Assembly (NCBI RefSeq): GCF_014695975.1
Contig: NZ_JACJPI010000061.1
Span: 1 to 64,000 of the forward strand
Direction: 5' to 3'
Length of the DNA stretch: 64,000 nt
Source: Leptolyngbya sp. FACHB-321
GTDB lineage: Bacteria > Cyanobacteriota > Cyanobacteriia > Leptolyngbyales > Leptolyngbyaceae
Shown here: piece by piece, positions 53,895-62,333 of the stretch
Layout of the letters: each line of letters starts with the position of its first letter
How positions within the stretch are numbered: position 1 is the first letter of the stretch
Made by a program: the position numbers and the translations under genes
The notes under the pieces: model-generated
What the model was told of the DNA's origin: nothing
The model's input: the letters and a program-made list of their open reading frames with translations, nothing else
The model's database searches: none

Positions 53895-53950
53895 TTGGAG
53901 AATGGGAAGAAGGGATAAGGGATGAAGGATAAAGGATGAGGGATGAAGAC
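53895..53950. repeat. GGATGAA-type degenerate heptad repeats
   Basis: AAGGGAT/AAGGGATG/AAGGATA/AAGGATG/AGGGATG units follow one another between divergent genes. The same class is found in the insertion within the TpsB pseudogene (about 35920-35940). The rest of 53717-54095 holds the hairpin above and no gene. Confidence 0.65.
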
Positions 53951-54095
53951 TAAAAGGTTTAATTCTGTCTGACTATTGGCTAGCGTCTTGAGTGATCTTC
54001 TCTGCCTCCCCTGTCACCGCTGCTCCCCCTGCTGCCTCCGCCTCACCTCTCACCTCTGCTTTCTATTCCTTTCTAACAACTAACAACCTCCTGCC

Positions 54096-54836
54096 GTGGT
54101 TTCTCTCCTACAACTGCAAGCACACCAAACGTTACCTGATGGCGATCGCGCTCACTACTGCTGTCGCCAAAATCTCAACCTCTACAACGCTTCCATGCAA
54201 GGGCTAGTGACGCAGGCAGCAGCAGGACGATATTTGCGCGTTGTATCGTTGCCGGATGCGTCAGCAGGAACAAGTCAGGGTGCCGTAGAAGTCTGTTTAT
54301 GTGAGGACGATTATCCTGGCTGGCTGGCGATCGCTGACCTAGAGCATCTGGATCTTGCTGCTACTCCCTATCAGGCGATTGTCCTTGCCGAAAGGGACAT
54401 TAGCAGTAGAGTGCAGGGCGCGATCGCCTTTGCTCAGGCTGCGATGGCACAGCCCAACCACTATCTCTGGGGCGGCACTGTGGCACCCAATTATGACTGT
54501 TCTGGTTTAATGCAGGCAGCCTTTGCGGCGGTCGGCATCTGGCTACCTAGAGATGCGTATCAGCAAGAGGCGTTTACACACGCGATTGCGCTACCAGATT
54601 TACGTCCTGGCGACTTGGTGTTTTTCGGTTCGCCTGCAAAAGCGACTCATGTTGGGCTGTATCTGGGGGATGGCTGCTACCTTCACAGTTCTGGCAAAGA
54701 TCAGGGACGCAACGGCATTGGCATTGATTGCTTATCGGCTCAAGGCGATCGTGTTAGTCAGACCTACTACGCTCAACTACGCGGGGCAGGACGAGTCGTT
54801 GCAAGCTACCAATCTTGCTGTGGCTCATTGCGCTGA
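54096..54836 (+). CDS. NlpC/P60 cysteine peptidase with N-terminal SH3 (AvPCP-like)
   Basis: This 246-aa protein starts at a GTG. The N-terminal bacterial SH3 (about 15-95) includes QNLNLYNASMQGLVTQAAAG and VEVCLCEDDYPGWLAIADL. The catalytic NlpC/P60 domain (about 110-240) has Cys in NYDCSGLMQAAFAAVG (about 130), His in ATHVGLYLGDGCYLHSSG (about 187) and the polar third residue after it. It matches the Anabaena gamma-D-glutamyl-diamino acid endopeptidase, which cleaves peptidoglycan tripeptides in recycling. No signal peptide is seen, in line with a cytosolic recycling role. Confidence 0.9.
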   Translation: MVSLLQLQAHQTLPDGDRAHYCCRQNLNLYNASMQGLVTQAAAGRYLRVVSLPDASAGTSQGAVEVCLCEDDYPGWLAIADLEHLDLAATPYQAIVLAERDISSRVQGAIAFAQAAMAQPNHYLWGGTVAPNYDCSGLMQAAFAAVGIWLPRDAYQQEAFTHAIALPDLRPGDLVFFGSPAKATHVGLYLGDGCYLHSSGKDQGRNGIGIDCLSAQGDRVSQTYYAQLRGAGRVVASYQSCCGSLR

Positions 54837-54889
54837 CTTTTTTTGATACAGTGCTGTCAGTCTTCTCTTAACATCTAGCGGTATTGACT

Positions 54890-55906
54890 ATGAGTACGTC
54901 ATTGCACCCTGAAGGATTGGCGAGTGCGTCCCGACTTGCCATTAAACCTGAAGTTTCGGTTGTAGTGCCGATTCATAACGAATACGAGAGTTTACCCCAT
55001 TTAGTGGAGGCGATCGCTGCCAGCCTCAATGCAGCACACCTCCACTACGAAATTATTTGTGTAGATGACGGCTCGACGGATGACTCTGCCGTGTTGCTAA
55101 AACAGCTTGCCCAGTCTCGTAACGACTTACGTGCTGTGATTTTGCGTCGTAACTATGGTCAGACGGCAGCAATGGCAGCGGGATTTAGCTGTGCTAGAGG
55201 GCAGGTTATTGTCACGCTAGACGGTGACTTGCAAAACGATCCTGCTGATATTCCCGTTATGCTTGCAAAGTTAGAGGACGGCTACGACCTAGTCAGTGGT
55301 TGGCGAAAAAACCGACAGGATGCAGCTCTCACTCGCCTATTGCCCTCAAAAATTGCGAATTGGCTTATTGGGTTGGTCACAGGTGTCAAGCTGAATGATT
55401 ATGGTTGTTCGCTCAAGGCATATCGGGCTGAATTGGTAGCTGATATGAATCTCTATGGCGAATTACATCGGTTTCTACCTGCATTAGCCTTTATTGAAGG
55501 AGCCAGGATTACTGAGTTGCCTGTGCGTCATCACGCGCGTCGTTTTGGTAAAAGCAAATATGGGTTAGACCGCACCTTCCGCGTCATTATGGATCTGCTC
55601 ACCGTTTGGTTTATGCGTAAGTTTTTAACGAAACCAATGCACGTTTTTGGTCTTTTTGGTGTAGGTTCGATCGCCATCGGCACAGCGATCGGGCTTTATC
55701 TCACCGTACTTAAAATTGGCTATGGCGTTAGCATTGGCAATCGCCCGTTGCTCATTTTGGCAGTTGTTCTAGTCTTAGCTGGTGTGCAGCTTTTCAGCGT
55801 CGGCTTGCTGGCAGAACTGTTGATGCGTACCTATCACGAATCGCAAGGACGACCCATCTATCGCATCCGTGAAACGATCGAACCAGGCAACAACGTTGAC
55901 AGTTAA
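54890..55906 (+). CDS. Family 2 glycosyltransferase (DPM1/GtrB-like) with two C-terminal membrane helices
   Basis: This 338-aa enzyme starts at ATG 54890; a TTG two codons upstream is less likely. The GT-A domain (about 20-225) has VVPIHNEYESLPHLVEAI, the VDDGSTDDS UDP-sugar site, VTLDGDLQNDP (DXD-like metal ligands) and a GKSKYGLDRTFRV acceptor region. Two membrane helices follow (about 252-276 and 288-312). It resembles polyprenyl-phosphate glycosyltransferases that attach a sugar to a lipid carrier on the inner face of a membrane. It follows the peptidase gene by 53 bp. Confidence 0.92.
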   Translation: MSTSLHPEGLASASRLAIKPEVSVVVPIHNEYESLPHLVEAIAASLNAAHLHYEIICVDDGSTDDSAVLLKQLAQSRNDLRAVILRRNYGQTAAMAAGFSCARGQVIVTLDGDLQNDPADIPVMLAKLEDGYDLVSGWRKNRQDAALTRLLPSKIANWLIGLVTGVKLNDYGCSLKAYRAELVADMNLYGELHRFLPALAFIEGARITELPVRHHARRFGKSKYGLDRTFRVIMDLLTVWFMRKFLTKPMHVFGLFGVGSIAIGTAIGLYLTVLKIGYGVSIGNRPLLILAVVLVLAGVQLFSVGLLAELLMRTYHESQGRPIYRIRETIEPGNNVDS

Positions 55907-56278
55907 GGATCAAGCACAAAAGCAGTTTGAGCCTTTGTAGCAGCGCAGCTCTCAGCAAAACTCTTTCCCTTACCTCAAAAGTATTTGCCGTAGCTTGTGC
56001 TGTAGCTTCTTTCCCATTGACTTAGCCAGCCGACGAAAGCATAGAGTAAACCGCACCTACGCAGGTGAAATCTTGGCGTTAGTTGAGCCACGAGCCTAAA
56101 CACAAATGTCTGTTCGCTTTGTGTAGCAGTTCTTACAGTTTTACAAGCCGCCGCTTTTAGACTTACGAACTGTGTCTATGCCTTACGGTTATTGAGTGTT
56201 GTATCCTTCGGCAGATTGGTTAATGAAAGCCATCTTGATATTGTTTACTTGTCAGCAAAAAACTTTGGGTAAACAAAC
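55907..56278. other. Intergenic leader region of the GlsB-like gene
   Basis: No gene is seen. A 7-bp stem ACACAAA/TTTGTGT (56100-56124) and a small CACCT/AGGTG hairpin near 56055 lie in the likely leader of the small membrane protein gene. Their role is unclear. Confidence 0.35.
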
Positions 56279-56548
56279 ATGAACATTATCGCTTGGATCG
56301 TTTTAGGTCTGATTGCTGGTGCAATCGCAAAGGCAATTTATCCTGGTTCTCAAGGTGGTGGCATTCTCGGCACAATGATCCTGGGTATTGTTGGCGCATT
56401 TGTTGGTGGTTCTCTGTTTAGCTTGCTAAATACTGGCTCACTTAATTTAGCAGCTGCAAGTCTGAGCATTCCTGGTATTTTTGTTGCTGTCATCGGCGCT
56501 ATCATTGCTATCTTCCTCTGGGGTTTGGTTACCCGCCGCGCAGCTTAA
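56279..56548 (+). CDS. GlsB/YeaQ/YmgE family stress-response membrane protein
   Basis: This 89-aa protein has three hydrophobic segments rich in Gly and Ala. The N-terminus MNIIAWIVLGLIAGAIAKAI and GGGILGTMILGIVGAFVGG are diagnostic of the transglycosylase-associated (GlsB) family. Members are small inner-membrane proteins linked to stress; the biochemical role is unknown. Long untranslated stretches lie on both sides, so the gene is probably transcribed alone. Confidence 0.92.
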   Translation: MNIIAWIVLGLIAGAIAKAIYPGSQGGGILGTMILGIVGAFVGGSLFSLLNTGSLNLAAASLSIPGIFVAVIGAIIAIFLWGLVTRRAA

Positions 56549-56710
56549 GCTGGCAGCAGTTGAAAGCGCACGGATTACAAACACTAACGATCACTAGAGC
56601 AAGGGCGATCGACAAAGCAAGGGTTACTAGCTAGTAGCTATAAGTGGAACTTAAATGTTGAAGCCACTAGCCTAAATTCTTCTCTAAAATTTGATTTTGC
56701 AAGTAACATA

Positions 56711-56754
56711 CAGGTTTAGTTAAGCGTGATACGCGCTTTGACTGAACCTGTTTT
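56711..56754 (+). terminator. Hairpin with T-tract after the GlsB-like gene
   Basis: CAGGTTTAGTTAAGCG pairs imperfectly with CGCTTTGACTGAACCTG (56711-56750) and is followed by TTTTAATTT. It is the likely end of the GlsB-like transcript, although 160 bp past the stop codon. Confidence 0.6.
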
Positions 56755-56993
56755 AATTTGGTTAACCTTTCTTTAGTAGTGTAACCATTAATGTCTGCCT
56801 TAGCTGGCTTTAAATTATTGGCATAGCGTTTCTGGCTGCAATAAGAGCGACAAGGGGAGAGTCCTAAAGCCTGCCTTGGCGCTGCTTGGGTTTAACCTTA
56901 AGCATTAAGGAAATACTATAAGAATCGAGAGTTAATAACTCAAAGCCTAACAATTTATAGAACATGACGCTGCCATGTTTATACAGGAGAGAT

Positions 56994-57058
56994 ATGACCT
57001 TAGGTAGCTTGTATTACTAGCAAGACTCAAGCCTAAGGCTACTAGAACCTAAGGTCAT
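56994..57058. terminator. Long inverted repeat with 12-bp perfect arms
   Basis: ATGACCTTAGGT (56994-57005) pairs with ACCTAAGGTCAT (57047-57058) around a 41-nt loop that contains a partial second copy of the arm (GCCTAAGGC). It lies 36 bp past the stop of the leftward small Cys protein gene. No strong U-run follows, so it may protect an mRNA end instead of terminating. Confidence 0.5.
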
Positions 57059-57094
57059 TCTCAGAGCGTAAATGGTGTTTAGCTACGAAGTACT

Positions 57095-57286
57095 TTACTC
57101 TTCAGGTAAAACCCACTGAGGCGGCTCCATCCGCTTCTTCCGAATGGCATTATCTGCCATCTCTAGCATCTGGTCTAACGAAGTTTCGCTAATAAACTTA
57201 GCTGCTTTGGCTTTGTATTCGAGGTTGGGACATTTGTCACCCAAAACACACCCACTAATACAGGCTTCAGCACAATTAATTGCCAT
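57095..57286 (-). CDS. Small four-Cys protein, conserved-looking, function unknown
   Basis: Started at ATG 57286 (GGAG 7 bases upstream) it has 63 residues. The N-terminal half holds four Cys in NCAEACISGCVLGDKCPN (Cys-x3-Cys-x3-Cys-x5-Cys), enough for a metal or Fe-S site. The second half is a charged helix (SLDQMLEMADNAIRKKRM) and a Trp-containing end, PPQWVLPEE. I recall similar small proteins in cyanobacterial genomes but no function. A TTG four codons upstream is less likely. Confidence 0.72.
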   Translation of the reverse strand: MAINCAEACISGCVLGDKCPNLEYKAKAAKFISETSLDQMLEMADNAIRKKRMEPPQWVLPEE

Positions 57287-57608
57287 TTTTTGCTCCAACT
57301 CAAAAATAAAATGTTTCTGACTATGGCTACTTAAGGGGTCGTAAGCCTAATGCCAGCGCTCTTGTACTTTGATACCAGCAACTTTTCCATTTTCTATCTT
57401 ACCTTGATGCCTTTCAACATCACTTGTCTACAGATAGAGTGTTGATCAGTTTGTCAAACAGCTTGATCGCTCGTTCCAAAGTCTCTAACGTTGCCCAGGC
57501 AGCTTGAACGGGGAGAAAATTTTATTTGGTAGCACAAATTCTGCTCAAAATTTTCCTGATGAAGCCTGTCGATCGCGACTAAGAAAGCATAGGTTTCTTA
57601 CAGCGACA
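57287..57608. other. Divergent intergenic region
   Basis: The 322 bp contain the promoters of the small Cys protein and SGNH genes. Apart from the upstream in-frame extension of the SGNH frame (57504-57608, from a TTG), nothing is recognised. Confidence 0.35.
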
Positions 57609-58559
57609 ATGACTGATCTTTCCCTGTTGGCTGCGGTGATGGCAAAAGCTTCGTCCGAACAGGCCCTCAAGACTCCACCACCGCCAAATGCATCTTTGAC
57701 CGCCTTTGATTGGCAGACCATCCGCTTACGTGAGGCAGATGCTACCAAGCAAACCTCTCAAAACAAGGCGCTTTTGAAACCGAGCGTACGCCCTGATTCT
57801 AACCAGAGCGTTACAGAGTTTGCTCAACCAGCTTCTGTGCTGCCTCGATCGGGAGGACAACTCTACTGGCAACGTTTTGCCGCCATTCGCTCGGGTCGTC
57901 TTTACACGCGCCTGCCGATCGATAGTTTCCGAGAGATCTGGCAGCAGACCACTAGCAACCCGACCGATCGACAATGGCGGCAACTGCTTGCAATGGAAGC
58001 CAGAGCCGCAACTAGGGGACAGGGCGATCATCGTCTGTCCATTATGGTGGGAGATTCACTAAGCCTTTGGTTTCCCAGCGATCGCCTCCCTGCTAACCAA
58101 CTCTGGCTCAACCAGGCAATTTCTGGCGAAAATACCAGCGCTATCCTGCGGCGACTATCAACCTTTGCTAGTGCCCGTCCCCAAGCAATTTACGTCATGG
58201 CAGGTGTGAACGACCTTAAGCAAGGCGCAACCGATAACGAAATTCTATGGAATTTGCGTCAGATTGTCCGTCGCTTGAAACGGGCACATCCGCAGGCTCA
58301 GATCGTAGTGCAGTCGATTTTACCAACCCGTACGGCTGCTGTTCCCGGCAATCGTGTTAGCTGGCTTAATCAACGTTTAGCGACGATCGCGCAACAGGAC
58401 GGTGCCGCTTTCCTCGATTTGTATACCGCTTTTGCAGATGTAGACGGCAGTTTGCGCGATGACTTGACGACTGATGGGCTACACCTGAATGCGACTGGCT
58501 ATCAAACCTGGCAGGCAGCCCTTGCCCAGACGGATACACGGCTGGCACGGGGAGGGTAA
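57609..58559 (+). CDS. SGNH/GDSL hydrolase family protein
   Basis: From ATG 57609 it has 316 residues. A variable N-terminal region (to about 130, Ala/Pro-rich then QLYWQRFAAIRSGRLYTRLP) precedes the SGNH domain. Block I is IMVGDSLSLWFPSD (Ser about 145), the Gly is in NQAISGENTS, block III is VMAGVNDLKQGATD (Asn), and block V is DGLHLNATGY (Asp and His). It is an esterase or acyl hydrolase of unknown substrate, perhaps acting on polysaccharide acetyl groups. The upstream TTG (57504) would add 35 residues without a signal peptide, so ATG is preferred. Confidence 0.85.
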   Translation: MTDLSLLAAVMAKASSEQALKTPPPPNASLTAFDWQTIRLREADATKQTSQNKALLKPSVRPDSNQSVTEFAQPASVLPRSGGQLYWQRFAAIRSGRLYTRLPIDSFREIWQQTTSNPTDRQWRQLLAMEARAATRGQGDHRLSIMVGDSLSLWFPSDRLPANQLWLNQAISGENTSAILRRLSTFASARPQAIYVMAGVNDLKQGATDNEILWNLRQIVRRLKRAHPQAQIVVQSILPTRTAAVPGNRVSWLNQRLATIAQQDGAAFLDLYTAFADVDGSLRDDLTTDGLHLNATGYQTWQAALAQTDTRLARGG

Positions 58560-58654
58560 GCGGTCGAGCTTTTGAGCGTAACGTTTAGTAGCTGTCTCAC
58601 GATCGCGCTAGTATCTTCACAATTAATCGTGTTCTGTTTAACTCATACACTGCT

Positions 58655-59314
58655 GTGAAGTATCAATCTGCGATCGCGTTGGTTGGAACGTTTTGCCTCA
58701 TAACGATCGTCCGACCTGCCTTTGGTGACACGGCTCAGCTAGCGCTAGAGCAGCAGGCTGAGGCTGTTGCCTCACGCCTCGAGGGAGTAATGGATACATC
58801 GGCTCAAGCCCTCGTCAACGCCAAAGCTCCTAATGTCAGAATGACCACTTGTCGTGTCCGCTTGCCAGCAACTGAGGCAGAAAGGCAACCCAACTCAATT
58901 TTTCTTTATCAAGAGCAGGCGTTAACAAAAAATCTGGCAAGCCCTTATCGGCAGCGCTTTTTGCAGATTAGCCCCAGTGCTTACAGTCAGAGTGTGCGCT
59001 CGCTCTCCTTCAAGCCTGCAACACTAACGGACTGGATCAATTTTTGTGGTAAACCAGGGGGCGATCGCACCATTCAGCTCCGCGACCTTGGTACTGCCGT
59101 TTGTAGTGTCTTTCTCAAGCCTTCAGGGGATGCTTACGTTGGCAATACTCCGGCAGATGGCTGCCCTGCTAATATTCGAGGCGCAGTCAGAATCAAAAAC
59201 CATATCGTACTGCAGACAATCGGCATGGATACCTGGGATCGTGGCTTTGATGCTGCTGGTAAGCAGGTTTGGGGCGCAACGGCGGAGTCTTATCAGTTTC
59301 GGCGCAGAGAGTAA
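58655..59314 (+). CDS. CpcT/CpeT-like chromophore lyase family protein with signal peptide
   Basis: This 219-aa protein starts at a GTG. It matches the CpcT/CpeT phycobilin lyase family by TTCRVRLPATE, SIFLYQEQAL, PYRQRFLQISP, and a C-terminal GCPANIRGAVRIKNHIVL and GMDTWDRGFDAAGKQVWG. Family members attach phycocyanobilin to CpcB/PecB Cys-155 or assist. Here the N-terminus (about 1-24, ALVGTFCLITIVRPAFG) looks like a Sec signal peptide, which would place it outside the cytoplasm, away from phycobilisomes. It is therefore more likely a paralog than the housekeeping lyase. Confidence 0.88.
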   Translation: MKYQSAIALVGTFCLITIVRPAFGDTAQLALEQQAEAVASRLEGVMDTSAQALVNAKAPNVRMTTCRVRLPATEAERQPNSIFLYQEQALTKNLASPYRQRFLQISPSAYSQSVRSLSFKPATLTDWINFCGKPGGDRTIQLRDLGTAVCSVFLKPSGDAYVGNTPADGCPANIRGAVRIKNHIVLQTIGMDTWDRGFDAAGKQVWGATAESYQFRRRE

Positions 59315-59664
59315 GTAATCAGGAAAAGCAGAACGGGTCGTAAAGACAGGCAAGCAAGGAAAACGTCCTCAGTTTTGCTGACAGCGTTTGCTTTTTACTG
59401 CCGTTTACCGTTTACCTTTCGCTTGCTGGTGCTGACTTGTTAACGTTCCCTTGTTATCAACCTAATGTTATCAACCTAAGTATCTAGGGTACTTTACGCT
59501 AGGGAGAGTAATGGCGTTAAGTACTCAGACGTGAACAATTACCTGATTCTCTGGCTATCACTGTTTTTGATAGCAAGGGGAATTACAGGGATTGTGCTTA
59601 ATCACGTACGGCTACTTCGTAGGGTTTAGCGTGGGCACCTTGTGCTTAACAGTGGAGTGTTCGT
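59315..59664. other. Intergenic region before the PP2C gene
   Basis: A weak hairpin with a T-run (about 59358-59397, AAACG...CGTTTGCTTTTT) may end the CpcT-like transcript. No gene or other site is recognised in these 350 bp. Confidence 0.35.
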
Positions 59665-61371
59665 ATGGCTCAAGGAATAGGAACTAAACTCAGATTGATG
59701 GTTGTTGATGATGAACCCGACAACCTGGATCTGCTGTATCGGACGTTTCGACGTGATTTTGAGGTTCTGCAAGCAGAGAGCGCGATCGCAGCGCTGCAAA
59801 TGCTTGAAGAGCAGGGAGAAATGGCGATCATCATTTCAGACCAACGGATGCCTGAAATGCTGGGAACAGAATTTTTGAGCAAGACAGTTGATCGCTACCC
59901 TGATACGATTCGGATTGTGCTGACTGGCTACACCGATGTTGAGGATCTAGTCGAAGCCATCAATACAGGAAAGGTGTTTAAGTACATCACAAAGCCCTGG
60001 AACCCTGATCAACTGAAGGGAGTTATCCAGCAAGCTGCTGAAACGTACAAGGTTTTGAAACAGCGCACAAACGAGCTGCGACGGGCACTCCGGCGAGAGT
60101 CGTTGTTCAACACAATGACCACAGCTATTCGTGAATCGCTGGATTATCACAGTATGCTGCAAACTACTGCCGATACGTTGGGGCGAACGTTTGCTGCCAG
60201 TTGTTGTACACTGCACCCTGTAACAGACGATCGCCTCTCACCAGAAGCATTCATTTATCAGGAAGGCAGTCAAGGTGTTCAGAAAACGCAAGACCAGGCG
60301 TTGCAGTCACCTCTGCCCCACCCCACTGACGATTTCTTAATGCAGGCTGTTGTGCAACGTCAGATTCAGACAGCACCCCTGCCTTCTGGAGAGGGATTTC
60401 AACTTGTGGTGCCTCTCACCTATCAGCAAGAAGCTCTGGCAGTGCTCTCGCTGTATCGTCGGGCGATCGACCAGCCCTGGTCGCCTGAAGACATCGAACT
60501 TATTCAAGGCGTAGCAGAACAGGCAGCACTCGCTCTTTCGCAAGCAAAGCTTTACCAGCGCACCCAAGAACAAGCCGAACAAATGCGGGCAGAACTCGCC
60601 GTTGCCCGTCAAATTCAAGGCAACCTCTTACGCCAGAGTCTACCTGATCTCGATGGCATGAAAGTCCAGGCGTGCTGCTTCCCTGCCCGTGAAGTTGGCG
60701 GCGACTTTTTTGAGGTATATGCTCATCCGCAGGGCGATATCTGGCTGGCAGTGGGTGATGTCTCTGGCAAGGGTGTACCAGCAGCACTGTTTATGGCAAG
60801 TGCAATCTCGGTGTTGCGGCGAGAGCTATCGCAAGAATCACCACCAGAGCCGCATCTCGTCATGCAAAACTTAAATCGCAGCTTGTCTGAAGATCTGGTT
60901 AGTACCAACTGTTTTATTACGATGGTGCTGGCTCGCTACAGCCCTTCAACCTGCCAGCTTGTTTACGCAAACGCAGGACATATTTACCCCTTAGTGTGGT
61001 CTAGTCGCAATGTTGCTGCACAGCTTGCCGCTGGGGAAGCATCCGCTGTCGAACCGCTCTACCTTAAAGTCCGAGGCGTGCCGTTGGGCATTTTACCCAA
61101 TTGGAAGGCAGCATCCGGTAATGTGGCGCTCAATCCTGGTGAGGTAATGCTGCTGACCAGCGATGGTATTACAGAGGCAACTGTGGCAACAGCAGGTGGT
61201 AACGTCGGCACACCTCAGACGGTCACTGCTATGCTGCAACAGTCTGGATTATGGCAAATGCTGATGCAAGAACACGCCCCCCTTGATTTGAGCCACCTGC
61301 TTTCGCGGATTCGATCGCACAATACAATTCAAGAAGACGACCAAACCATACTTTCTCTGGAGGTTCTGTAG
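59665..61371 (+). CDS. Response regulator with GAF and PP2C (SpoIIE/RsbU-type) phosphatase domains
   Basis: This 568-aa soluble protein has a receiver domain (about 10-125) with MVVDDEPDN, phospho-acceptor Asp in IIISDQRMPEM (about 58), Thr in VLTGYTD and Lys in ITKPWNP. A GAF domain follows (about 145-300), then a coiled coil (EQAEQMRAELAVARQIQGNL) and a PP2C/SpoIIE phosphatase (about 330-565) with REVGGDFFEV, VGDVSGKGVPAALFMA and LTSDGITEA metal-binding motifs. It should dephosphorylate a STAS-type anti-anti-sigma factor in response to phosphorylation. The anti-sigma-like kinase gene starts 3 bp after its stop codon. Confidence 0.95.
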   Translation: MAQGIGTKLRLMVVDDEPDNLDLLYRTFRRDFEVLQAESAIAALQMLEEQGEMAIIISDQRMPEMLGTEFLSKTVDRYPDTIRIVLTGYTDVEDLVEAINTGKVFKYITKPWNPDQLKGVIQQAAETYKVLKQRTNELRRALRRESLFNTMTTAIRESLDYHSMLQTTADTLGRTFAASCCTLHPVTDDRLSPEAFIYQEGSQGVQKTQDQALQSPLPHPTDDFLMQAVVQRQIQTAPLPSGEGFQLVVPLTYQQEALAVLSLYRRAIDQPWSPEDIELIQGVAEQAALALSQAKLYQRTQEQAEQMRAELAVARQIQGNLLRQSLPDLDGMKVQACCFPAREVGGDFFEVYAHPQGDIWLAVGDVSGKGVPAALFMASAISVLRRELSQESPPEPHLVMQNLNRSLSEDLVSTNCFITMVLARYSPSTCQLVYANAGHIYPLVWSSRNVAAQLAAGEASAVEPLYLKVRGVPLGILPNWKAASGNVALNPGEVMLLTSDGITEATVATAGGNVGTPQTVTAMLQQSGLWQMLMQEHAPLDLSHLLSRIRSHNTIQEDDQTILSLEVL

Positions 61372-61374
61372 TTA

Positions 61375-61797
61375 ATGAGAACTGAGCTTCACGTACCCAG
61401 CGACCTAAAGTTTTTGTCAATTGTCGAAAATTGGCTCTTGGGCAGCTTGGAGGTCGAACTTGGCGATCATGTTGACTGGACCCGTCAATCCAATCGTCTA
61501 CGTCTGGTGCTAGTAGAGGCATATTCCAATGTCGTCCGTCATGCCCATAAAGATCAGCCAGCGCTACCTGTACTTATTCGACTGGAATTGCAAGAGCGTG
61601 ATATTGCCCTTGAACTTTGGGATCATGGGACAGGCTATGATGTGGCGACCTATACAGAACCCACGCCAGAGCTGATGCAAGAAGGGGGCTACGGCTGGCT
61701 TATCCTTAATCGACTAATGGATCGCGTTGAATATCAGCTTCAGGTCGATGGGTTGAATTGCCTGAAGATGGAAGCGAGCTTACCGGAGTCTGTCTAG
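61375..61797 (+). CDS. Anti-sigma regulatory factor, RsbW-like Ser/Thr kinase
   Basis: This 140-aa protein is of the HATPase_c_2 family. The N-box is LVLVEAYSNVVRHAH (about 44-58), the G1 box is LWDHGTGYD, and GGYGWLILNRLMDRVEY forms the later G2-like part. It would bind or phosphorylate an antagonist and hold a sigma factor or other partner. It follows the PP2C gene by 3 bp, so the two act as one switch. The STAS antagonist is not linked here. Confidence 0.92.
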   Translation: MRTELHVPSDLKFLSIVENWLLGSLEVELGDHVDWTRQSNRLRLVLVEAYSNVVRHAHKDQPALPVLIRLELQERDIALELWDHGTGYDVATYTEPTPELMQEGGYGWLILNRLMDRVEYQLQVDGLNCLKMEASLPESV

Positions 61798-62333
61798 TCG
61801 CTAGGGAAAGGCAAAAGATAAAGGGCAAAAGGCAGACGCAGTGGTTAGTTGCTTAGAAGCGCTAGTGATTAGTCTTAAGGCAGCAGCTCTCAAGCCTTAC
61901 GTCTCGCCTCAAATCTAAAGATGGTCTAAGCGCAAGCCGTTGCCTGGGGAAAATCAGGTAGACTACTTCTCTGCTGCCTTGGCAGGGATGTTGTAGCTAG
62001 TGTTCCTCTAGCAGGTGACGATCGTCATGGTTTGAGAGCCTACATTTAGGAAGTAGGGTTAGGTAGTTCAGTGCTAGCCTGGAACGATCGTTCGGACGAG
62101 ATCTGATACGCTATCTGTAGACTAGTTAGATGAACTCAACTCCATATGTAGAGCCAGATTGCTAAATTTGCTTGTGCTTATTCATCCTGATTTGCTCATT
62201 CTGGACTTGCAATCAAGCTAACTTCGGTGCATCTTTGTAGGGCAGTGCAATGATTGCAGCCCAAAGCAAGAGAGTCGATCGCCTCGGCTCACTCTGCTTC
62301 ATGTCGCCATTTACTGGTAAGGGGTAACGATTC
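61798..62333. other. Intergenic region upstream of dnaA
   Basis: The 536 bp start with AAAGGCA-type short repeats (61806-61836), then unique sequence. I found no cluster of DnaA boxes (TTWTNCACA on either strand) and no AT-rich unwinding region, so an origin is not supported here. The dnaA promoter is presumably in the last 200 bp. Confidence 0.45.

Larger units (their letters stand above)
56549..57094. other. 545-bp intergenic region with two hairpins
   Basis: The region between the GlsB-like gene and the small Cys protein gene has the terminator at 56711 and the long inverted repeat at 56994. No reading frame or known RNA is evident between them. Confidence 0.4.

Noticed and set aside
53895-53950. 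Heptad repeats as a CRISPR array
   Set aside because: Units are 7-8 bp, contiguous and degenerate with no spacers.
53840-54090. Yfr1 or Yfr2 small RNA in front of the orphan terminator
   Set aside because: The conserved single-stranded motif of Yfr1 (ACUCCUCACAC) is absent on the minus strand and no Yfr2 core was recognised.
61798-62333. Chromosome origin upstream of dnaA
   Set aside because: No DnaA-box cluster or AT-rich unwinding element could be found; in many cyanobacteria dnaA is not at the origin.
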